Positions 1 to 4,743 of a DNA stretch of 5,690 nucleotides are shown here, one piece after another (the first letter of the stretch is position 1; every line of letters starts with the position of its first letter). Position numbers and translations under genes: made by a program. The stretch spans positions 1 through 5,690 of the forward strand of contig JAGMFA010000133.1 of assembly GCA_023127875.1 (NCBI GenBank), in the 5' to 3' direction. The notes beneath the pieces are model-generated. The model was not told the DNA's origin, did no database searches, and worked only from the letters and a program-made list of their open reading frames with translations. This stretch comes from Candidatus Zixiibacteriota bacterium (lineage in GTDB: Bacteria; Zixibacteria; MSB-5A5; SM1-73).

Positions 1-1284
1 AGCATTTACAAAAAGGAGATATTTTCCAATGGACTTACCGTGATAGTGAAAAGCAATCCCGACTCAAAGGTTTTGGGCATAAATATCCTGGGAAAAAACA
101 GGTCTGCCATGGAGCCTGACGGGAAGACCGGCATAGCTGATTTCACCAACAGGATGTTGCTTAAAGGGACCACCTCTCGTTCGGCTGAACAGATCGCCAA
201 GGATTTGGCAAACATCGGAGCGGAGATCACTCTGGTGGACATTCCCTGGATACCTTATGATGACGTTTATACCACCCACTCTTTCACCTTCATCAAGTTT
301 CAGACCATTGATGAATATACTGACAAGGGAATAGAGCTTCTATCAGACCTGGTTATCAATTCAAATTTCCCCGAAGAGGAAATAGGGAAAACCCAAAAGG
401 AGATGGTGAGCCTTTTGGGAAGGGCAAAGGGGAGCACGCGCCAGACCTGCAGAAATCTCTTCTACGCCACGCTCTTTTCTGTCATAGACAGATCCGCCTC
501 TGGCGGAAAAGACCACCCTTATGGAAAGCCAATCATGGGAGATCCTCGAAGCATGGGTGCAATAACTCGCGATGATTTGATCGAATTTCACAAAAGATTT
601 TACTCTTCCAATAATATAATCATAACCGTTTGCACAAATATGCCAGCAGACCAGATGATGGATAAGATTAAAAATGCTTTTGGCAATATGGCGAGAGTCG
701 ATTTCCCCGAACCTCAAATTCCTGCACCAAATCCTCTTTCTTCTCCTTTGAAGGCAGAAAAAGAGATGGAGAAGGAACAAGTTTATATTTATCTGGGTCA
801 TCCCATGCCGGGAATACAATCCCCTGATGCACCAGCTCTGGCGCTGCTGAACTCAATTCTTTCCTCCCGTTTGGGTTTGAATTTGAGGGAGGTAAAGGGC
901 TTGGCTTACTCAGTTGGTTCATCCATTCGTTTTGAGAAAGATTTCGGTTGGTTTATAGCATCAATAGGAACCAGACCTCAGAATTATCAAGAGGCACTGG
1001 ACGGAATTTTGGGTGAGATGAAAAAGATCAAAGAAGAAGAAGTTACTCCGGAAGAATTGGACAAGGCAAAAAATGGAATATGGGGGCGCATGTTTTTCTA
1101 CCGCCTTTCCCGCATAAACCAAGCCTACTATATGGCGGTGAACGAATTCAGAGGCGCAGGCTATGATTATGATGATAAATATATTGAAAGCCTGAGAAAA
1201 GTAACCATTGACCAGGTCAAAGATGCCGCAGAAAAATATCTGGATACAGACAACTACGTTTTGGCTGTGGTGGGGAAAACATAA
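1..1284 (+). CDS. M16-family peptidase-like protein, non-catalytic half (5' end outside window)
   Basis: The reading frame is open from base 1 to the TAA at 1282-1284, giving 427 residues in the window. The start is probably outside it: a GTG at 40 is in frame, but it falls inside the conserved stretch NGLTVIVK and has no suitably spaced ribosome site. The fold family is recognisable from NGLTVIVK, GIADFTNRMLLKGT (130-171) and the late motif LREVKGLAYSV (883-915). Active M16 enzymes carry HxxEH where this protein has DFTNR (139-153), so both zinc histidines and the catalytic glutamate are missing. The Arg (886-888) and Tyr (907-909) of the R/Y motif, which in this family bind substrate from the non-catalytic half, are kept. 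I infer an inactive partner subunit, or the C-terminal domain of a two-domain protease whose HxxEH half lies upstream. It probably acts in the periplasm or at the envelope, but no signal peptide is visible here. Its length fits one M16 half of about 420 residues. Confidence 0.9.
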   Translation, partial: SIYKKEIFSNGLTVIVKSNPDSKVLGINILGKNRSAMEPDGKTGIADFTNRMLLKGTTSRSAEQIAKDLANIGAEITLVDIPWIPYDDVYTTHSFTFIKFQTIDEYTDKGIELLSDLVINSNFPEEEIGKTQKEMVSLLGRAKGSTRQTCRNLFYATLFSVIDRSASGGKDHPYGKPIMGDPRSMGAITRDDLIEFHKRFYSSNNIIITVCTNMPADQMMDKIKNAFGNMARVDFPEPQIPAPNPLSSPLKAEKEMEKEQVYIYLGHPMPGIQSPDAPALALLNSILSSRLGLNLREVKGLAYSVGSSIRFEKDFGWFIASIGTRPQNYQEALDGILGEMKKIKEEEVTPEELDKAKNGIWGRMFFYRLSRINQAYYMAVNEFRGAGYDYDDKYIESLRKVTIDQVKDAAEKYLDTDNYVLAVVGKT

Positions 1285-1294
1285 ATAAGATTTT

Positions 1295-1355
1295 GGGCGG
1301 GATGTGCGTATGCTCGTATGAGTGCATACGCACATTCATACGAAGATTCCCGCCC
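1295..1355. repeat. Compound inverted repeat downstream of the M16 gene
   Basis: An outer dyad GGGCGGGA (1295-1302) matches TCCCGCCC (1348-1355). Inside it, a perfect 12-bp dyad ATGTGCGTATGC (1302-1313) matches GCATACGCACAT (1324-1335). A further 8-bp dyad TCGTATGA (1314-1321) matches TCATACGA (1336-1343), and its arms interleave with those of the 12-bp dyad. The hexamer CGTATG occurs twice and its complement CATACG twice. No T-run follows directly, so it is not a canonical terminator by itself. It may be a REP-like genomic repeat, an mRNA 3'-end structure or a protein-binding site. Confidence 0.7.
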
Positions 1356-1387
1356 CTATGGCGAACGACACTCTATTACGCATAGGG
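1354..1387. repeat. Inverted repeat CCCTATG/CATAGGG bridging two hairpins
   Basis: CCCTATG (1354-1360) is the perfect reverse complement of CATAGGG (1381-1387). It can be extended by two more pairs (CG/CG) past a one-base bulge. Its left arm shares bases with the 3' arm of the 1295-1355 dyad, and its right arm shares bases with the 5' arm of the 1386-1406 hairpin. The three structures therefore compete for the same bases. Confidence 0.5.
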
Positions 1388-1420
1388 CAGGGCATTTAGC
1401 CCTGCCGATAGAATTTTTTT
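1386..1420 (+). terminator. Probable intrinsic terminator of the M16 gene
   Basis: A perfect 8-bp stem GGCAGGGC (1386-1393) and GCCCTGCC (1399-1406) encloses the loop ATTTA. Seven T follow at 1414-1420. The T-run begins seven bases after the stem, which is loose for a canonical terminator. The gap would be closed if TCTAT (1372-1376) paired with ATAGA (1408-1412) and extended the base of the stem past a bulge. The position, about 100 bp after the M16 stop and before the next gene, fits transcript termination. The palindrome could equally be a dispersed repeat. Confidence 0.55.
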
Positions 1421-1487
1421 CAACACGTCCAGAAGGTTTCTAAATCAAATTTCTTTCTGGTAAATAACCTTATTGAGTTTGCCAGCC

Positions 1488-1736
1488 ATGGATCAGGAGA
1501 TAAACCAACCAATTGAGGTGATGGTGGTGTTCCAAAAAGGGAGGATGGTTCCCGTCCGTTTCAGATGGAATGGGAGGGTGATAAAGGTAGCCAAAATAAC
1601 CGGCTGGTGGAGAACCAATGAGGGAGAATTTAGGATAAGGCATTATGCGGTGATTGATGAAAATTCCCAATTTTGCCAGCTCTCCTATAAGGAGAGAACC
1701 ACGGAATGGTTTTTGAATAAGATTTGGGTGGAATAA
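1488..1736 (+). CDS. Small DUF6504-like protein encoded next to dinB
   Basis: The product is 82 residues from the ATG at 1488. A TTG at 1473 would add five residues. I prefer the ATG because family-like sequence (PIEV) begins shortly after it, but neither start has a good ribosome site. The pattern PIEV, then RFRWNGRVIKV, a GWWR stretch, FRIRHYAV and a tail ending in WFLNKIWVE resembles DUF6504. From memory, that is a family of small proteins of unknown function often encoded beside Y-family polymerase genes, notably in actinobacteria. It has no signal peptide or membrane segment, so it is probably cytoplasmic. It ends seven bases before dinB on the same strand, which suggests co-transcription and a role linked to translesion synthesis. 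The biochemical function is unknown. I saw no standard LexA box upstream (neither CTGT-N8-ACAG nor GAAC-N4-GTTC). The family match is by eye only. Confidence 0.75.
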   Translation: MDQEINQPIEVMVVFQKGRMVPVRFRWNGRVIKVAKITGWWRTNEGEFRIRHYAVIDENSQFCQLSYKERTTEWFLNKIWVE

Positions 1737-1743
1737 AGATCCG

Positions 1744-3039
1744 ATGATGATTACAAGGTCTGGAAAACATAAATCAGATGGAATTAATGAATACTCGACT
1801 TCACCTGGTATGAACAAAGTCCAATTTCAATCCGAATTTGGATCCTGTGGATATACCCGAAAGGAGCCGGTGATCCTGCATGTGGATATGGATGCCTTCT
1901 TCGCCTCGGTGGAACAAAAAGAACGCCCCTGGCTAGTAGGAAAGCCGGTGGTGGTGGGAGGAGATCCACAAAAAAGGCATGGGGTGGTTACCGCCGCCTC
2001 TTATGCCGCCAGAGAATATGGGATAAAAGCGGGAATGCCGTTACTCACCGCCAAAAGACTATGTCCTCACGCGGTCTTCCTTATTGGAACATACGGGGAT
2101 AAATATGAATATATGTCCTCCCGTGCTATGAGGATTTTCTATCAATTCACCCCCCAGGTGGAACCCTATTCCATAGACGAAGCTTTTCTGGATATAACCG
2201 GATGTGAGAGGCTATTTGGACCGCCTACTCAGCTGGCAAAGAAATTGAAGGAGAAGATCAAAAGGCAACTAGGACTTTCCTGTTCGGTGGGCATTGCCTC
2301 CAATAAGCTTCTGGCTAAGTTAGCCTCCTCCTTGAACAAGCCGGATGGCTTAACCCTTATTCCCAAGGATAAAGTAAAGCAGATATTGAATCCTCTGGAG
2401 GTGACCAAACTGTGGGGCATAGGGGATAAGACCGCGAAGATCCTCTCCAGCTTGGGTATTCATACTTTGGGAGAGCTTGCCTCATATCCGGTGGAGGTTC
2501 TGAAGAGAAAGTTCGGGAAGAATGGAGAATGGCTTCATCTTATTGCCAACGGAATTGACTACTCCCAGGTGATTTCTCAAAGTATAACGGAGAAGTCGAT
2601 GGGACATGAACGCACCCTGCCTGAGGATATCAGTGACCCAGAAGAGATTAACTCTGTGCTTCTGGCTCTCTGTGGCATGGTGGCAAGAAGACTCAGAGAA
2701 AAGAGGTTTGTGGGGCGAACCATCACCCTGAGAGTGCGATACTCAGACTTTGTAAGTTTTACCCGATCAGAGACCATTGCACCTCCTACTGACTCCGAAC
2801 ACGTTATCTTGAGGGTAGCTCAGACGCTTGCACTTGATATTGGATCAGGAATAAGAAGAGTGAGGCTTCTGGGGGTGAGCGTATCCCATCTTATAAAAGA
2901 TGAGCAGTCCCAGCAGATGTCCCTTCCTTTTGTGGAATATATAGACAAAAGGAAAAAAGCTTATTCGGTCATGGACAAAATAAGAGATAAGTTTGGGGAG
3001 GAATCGATCCGATGGGCATCGGCCGCCTCTTTTGCTTGA
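1744..3039 (+). CDS. dinB: DNA polymerase IV (Y-family translesion polymerase)
   Basis: This 431-residue protein extends primers across damaged template bases, with low fidelity and no proofreading. The palm motif HVDMDAFFASVEQ carries the metal-binding Asp48 and the likely steric-gate Phe53. The second catalytic motif is YSIDEAFLD (Asp145, Glu146), followed by SVGIASNKLLAKLAS near 181-195. A thumb helix-hairpin-helix, LWGIGDKTAKILSSLGI, spans about 223-239. The little-finger domain runs from about 285 to 380. QMSLPF (391-396) fits a sliding-clamp-binding motif and is followed by a 35-residue tail containing DKIRDKFG. All key residues are present, so the enzyme should be active. The start is odd: the catalytic domain normally begins a few residues before HVDMD, but the ATG at 1744 gives a polar leader of about 42 residues. 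An in-frame ATG at 1810 would shorten the leader by 22 residues. The 1744 start is preceded by GGTGGA about 11 bases upstream and by the DUF6504-like gene's stop. Confidence 0.96.
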   Translation: MMITRSGKHKSDGINEYSTSPGMNKVQFQSEFGSCGYTRKEPVILHVDMDAFFASVEQKERPWLVGKPVVVGGDPQKRHGVVTAASYAAREYGIKAGMPLLTAKRLCPHAVFLIGTYGDKYEYMSSRAMRIFYQFTPQVEPYSIDEAFLDITGCERLFGPPTQLAKKLKEKIKRQLGLSCSVGIASNKLLAKLASSLNKPDGLTLIPKDKVKQILNPLEVTKLWGIGDKTAKILSSLGIHTLGELASYPVEVLKRKFGKNGEWLHLIANGIDYSQVISQSITEKSMGHERTLPEDISDPEEINSVLLALCGMVARRLREKRFVGRTITLRVRYSDFVSFTRSETIAPPTDSEHVILRVAQTLALDIGSGIRRVRLLGVSVSHLIKDEQSQQMSLPFVEYIDKRKKAYSVMDKIRDKFGEESIRWASAASFA

Positions 3040-3054
3040 AGCCCCTCATGTTCG

Positions 3055-3075
3055 GACAGGGGTTGCACCCCTGTC
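3055..3075. repeat. Palindrome 1 of the dinB downstream cluster
   Basis: GACAGGGGT (3055-3063) and ACCCCTGTC (3067-3075) form a perfect 9-bp stem with a three-base loop TGC. It starts 15 bases after the dinB stop and could act as an mRNA 3'-end hairpin. No T-run follows. Its layout (purine-CAGGG arm, short loop, complement) resembles the hairpin at 1386-1406. Confidence 0.75.
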
Positions 3076-3088
3076 TGTAGGAGGTGAA

Positions 3089-3106
3089 GGGTCGACGGTT
3101 CGACCC
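3089..3106. repeat. Palindrome 2 of the dinB downstream cluster
   Basis: GGGTCGA (3089-3095) and TCGACCC (3100-3106) form a perfect 7-bp stem with loop CGGT. It is preceded by CTGTAGG at 3075-3081, the same heptamer that opens the next unit at 3133. No T-run follows. Confidence 0.65.
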
Positions 3107-3133
3107 CCGCCCCAACAAAAATTAAGAATCAAC

Positions 3134-3165
3134 TGTAGGGGTGGAACTGAAGCTCCACCTCTACA
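3134..3165. repeat. Palindrome 3 of the dinB downstream cluster
   Basis: TGTAGGGGTGGA (3134-3145) pairs with TCCACCTCTACA (3154-3165): 12 pairs including one G-U, around an 8-base loop. On the minus strand, T-rich sequence (3114-3123) lies about 10 bases beyond it, so it might help end transcripts of the opposing membrane-protein gene. The spacing is not canonical for a terminator. Confidence 0.7.
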
Positions 3166-3196
3166 TCCCTATTCAGCAAGTCTTTTAAAAGATTCC

Positions 3197-3224
3197 GTAG
3201 GGGCGATTCATGAATCGCCCCTAC
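3197..3224. repeat. Perfect 28-bp palindrome (GTAGGGGCGATTCA half-site)
   Basis: The half GTAGGGGCGATTCA (3197-3210) is followed directly by its exact reverse complement (3211-3224) with no spacer. It lies 19 bases beyond the stop of the minus-strand membrane-protein gene. From memory, closely similar GTAGGGGCGA...TCGCCCCTAC palindromes are dispersed in many unrelated bacterial genomes, and their conceptual translation (VGAIHESPL) recurs in spurious protein predictions. I read it as a REP/MITE-like repeat rather than a terminator, since no T-run lies on either side. Confidence 0.8.
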
Positions 3225-3242
3225 AATGTCTCGGACAATTCA

Positions 3243-4388
3243 TTAGCTGGCGGAGCGTCGCTGGGAACTTATTATGGCGCCAAAACCGGTGAAAAGGACA
3301 ACAAAATAAATGGGCCACTCCAGATAGGGGATATTCAAAAGAAGGGTTAAGACCACCAGCCCCAGAAGCATGGACCAAATAATAGATGGCTCTCCCTGTT
3401 TTCCTAAAATCTTTATGATCTTCTCTCCCACAAAGGTTGCCACCGGAATTTTGGCAATGTAGATTAAGATGGCGTAAGCAGAGATAGCTATGATCGCAAT
3501 GGGTATACCGATTATGGTCACCATCAAGATGAGGATGGCAATTGGGATACAAACCATAAATACAAAGCCCAAGCCCAAACTTTTCAAGAATGAGTCTCCG
3601 ATCACCTTCTTGGCTTGATATGCGTTCTTCTTGAAGACGAGAGTTAAGAGAACTCCGGTGACCATTAACGCCAGCAGAAAGAGCATCTCTGGGATTAAGG
3701 GTTTTCCCGTAAATATGCTTTTGGGCTTTTTCTCCTTTTCAGTATCTACTTCAGTCCAGACGGTTTCTCCAGACACTTGTGCTCCCGATTCGATCTTAGC
3801 TTCCTTTTTGCTTTTGTATTTGAAATCCCCTTCGATTCTGGCGGTGGGCATGAGGGTGATTTTTTCTGCCTTGACCAAGACGTTCCCATTTACAACTCCG
3901 GAGATAATCAATTCGCCCACAGAGCCTTTTAGACTCCCCCCCAACTTGCCATGCAGGGTCATTTTTCCGCAGAAGACGGTGATGTCCTTCTCGATTTCTG
4001 CGCCGGGTTTAACATCTACCGCATAGCCAAAAGCGATCAGGTTTCGGTCCAGTTTTCCATTGACATTGATGTTCTGAGCAAAAGCTCTTACGCTCCCCTT
4101 AACCTCTCCTAATACGTCCAAATTTTGTGCTGCCGAATTCAAGCTTCCCAGGATTAATCCGTTTTGAACTAAAGACCGGGAGGCGGAGATTAAGTCTCCC
4201 TCAATTATCCCATCCAGCTTGATATTTCCTCCGGTAATTACCAGATCATCGTGGATGATGGCAGTATCCGGAAAGAAGAAATTATCCACAGCTTTAAATT
4301 GTGTTCCAGAAGATGAGTCGAAGATCAAAAGCACAAGGATTGTGGTAAGGACAAACATCAGGATTTCAAGTTTGCTTATGTTGAACAT
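3243..4388 (-). CDS. Bactofilin-like beta-helix protein with C-terminal multi-pass membrane domain
   Basis: The product is 381 residues from the ATG at 4386-4388, with GGAGG four bases upstream. Residues 7-23 are a hydrophobic signal peptide or anchor. Residues about 43-210 are a series of short turns rich in Gly, Val, Ile and Asn, for example GNIKLDGIIEGDL, GEVKGSVRAFAQNINVNGKL and GVVNGNVLVKAEKI. These resemble the right-handed beta-helix of bactofilins (polymer-forming, DUF583-type). A charged linker (KEKKPK near 218-223) leads to about five hydrophobic segments near 231-252, 268-290, 291-312, 336-352 and 355-375. Classic bactofilins are short cytoplasmic proteins. Here the beta-helix sits between the N-terminal hydrophobic segment and the membrane domain, so it is probably outside the cytoplasm. 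I infer an envelope scaffold or adhesion role, with no known substrate. The gene is convergent with dinB and divergent from the nucleotidyltransferase, so it is probably a single-gene transcript. Confidence 0.85.
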   Translation of the reverse strand: MFNISKLEILMFVLTTILVLLIFDSSSGTQFKAVDNFFFPDTAIIHDDLVITGGNIKLDGIIEGDLISASRSLVQNGLILGSLNSAAQNLDVLGEVKGSVRAFAQNINVNGKLDRNLIAFGYAVDVKPGAEIEKDITVFCGKMTLHGKLGGSLKGSVGELIISGVVNGNVLVKAEKITLMPTARIEGDFKYKSKKEAKIESGAQVSGETVWTEVDTEKEKKPKSIFTGKPLIPEMLFLLALMVTGVLLTLVFKKNAYQAKKVIGDSFLKSLGLGFVFMVCIPIAILILMVTIIGIPIAIIAISAYAILIYIAKIPVATFVGEKIIKILGKQGEPSIIWSMLLGLVVLTLLLNIPYLEWPIYFVVLFTGFGAIISSQRRSAS

Positions 4389-4392
4389 AATT

Positions 4393-4397
4393 CCTCC
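4393..4397 (-). promoter_or_regulatory. Ribosome binding site of the bactofilin-like gene
   Basis: On the minus strand this reads GGAGG, followed by AATT and then the ATG at 4388. It is the strongest Shine-Dalgarno match in the window and supports the chosen start. Confidence 0.85.
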
Positions 4398-4670
4398 GTT
4401 TTAACACAGTGTCTAATATCTCTTACGTATTCGGTTACTTCAGGTTTCGAAATGCTACGCTAACGCTAAAGAATAACAAACTCAAAACCATAACTTCACT
4501 GTTACCCAAATTTTCGCATTTGATTGACCGGCTCGGATAAAATATAAAAAACTAAAACGAAAAGGCAAGAAATTTCAATTCTATACGTAAATCGTCCTTC
4601 TTTCATCCGAGATAACGGACAGGTAGGCTATACCATCACCTGTGTATTTCCAAACTCCGAAAAATAAAAG

Positions 4671-4698
4671 TTGACAACTGTAGGAAAAACTTTAAATT
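4671..4698 (+). promoter_or_regulatory. Probable sigma-70-type promoter of the nucleotidyltransferase gene
   Basis: A perfect -35 hexamer TTGACA (4671-4676) is followed after 16 bp by TAAATT (4693-4698), which matches the -10 consensus at four of six positions. The flanks are AT-rich. This predicts a transcript start near 4705 and a leader of about 40 bases before the ATG at 4744. Confidence 0.65.
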
Positions 4699-4730
4699 GT
4701 TTTTCTTGATCTGACCAACTTTTGAGCAAA

Positions 4731-4735
4731 AAGGA
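4731..4735 (+). promoter_or_regulatory. Ribosome binding site of the nucleotidyltransferase gene
   Basis: AAGGA lies eight bases before the ATG at 4744, good spacing for the start that gives the canonical MKVIIPVAGIGTRLRP N-terminus. Confidence 0.75.
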
Positions 4736-4743
4736 AAATCAAG

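Larger units (their letters stand above)
4389..4743. other. AT-rich divergent spacer of 355 bp
   Basis: It separates the minus-strand membrane-protein gene from the plus-strand nucleotidyltransferase gene. I found no credible coding sequence, RNA gene or strong hairpin in it. The right end holds the nucleotidyltransferase promoter and the left end the ribosome site of the membrane-protein gene. A small cluster of GCTA repeats lies at 4454-4468. A minus-strand promoter must lie in the left part, but I could not pick one with confidence: TATTAG, read on the minus strand around 4413-4418, is a weak -10 candidate without a clear -35. Confidence 0.6.

Noticed and set aside
40..42. GTG as the true start of the M16 gene
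   Set aside because: Conserved family residues (FSNGLT) precede it in frame, and the AAGGAG at 12-17 is too far away and encodes part of the protein.
361..819. 152-residue minus-strand open frame opposite the M16 gene
   Set aside because: The plus strand codes for clearly conserved M16 sequence here. The antisense product has no recognisable features.
1302..1343. A compact RNA pseudoknot made from both interleaved dyads at once
   Set aside because: The connecting loops would be zero, two and zero bases across stems of 12 and 8 bp, which is too short for both to form fully together.
1429..1460. CCAGAA/TTCTGG inverted repeat upstream of the DUF6504-like gene as an SOS operator
   Set aside because: The arms are only six bases with a 20-base gap and do not match known LexA boxes. 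It could be chance in AT-rich sequence.
3089..3112. GGTTCGA followed by a C-rich stretch, resembling the T-arm and 3' end of a tRNA
   Set aside because: No matching acceptor, D or anticodon arms are found upstream. The bases are better explained by the GGGTCGA/TCGACCC palindrome.
3040..3242. Possible CRISPR array, because of regularly spaced repeats
   Set aside because: The units differ in sequence, only three or four are present, and they are palindromes of different lengths rather than identical repeats with unique spacers.
2993..3292. 99-residue plus-strand open frame across the end of dinB and the palindrome cluster
   Set aside because: It starts inside dinB in another frame and its sequence is mostly translated palindromes. 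It also overlaps the 3' end of the opposing membrane-protein gene.
3631..4026. 131-residue plus-strand open frame opposite the bactofilin-like gene
   Set aside because: It is antisense to a well-supported gene with a strong ribosome site and coherent domains, and its composition looks like a shadow frame.
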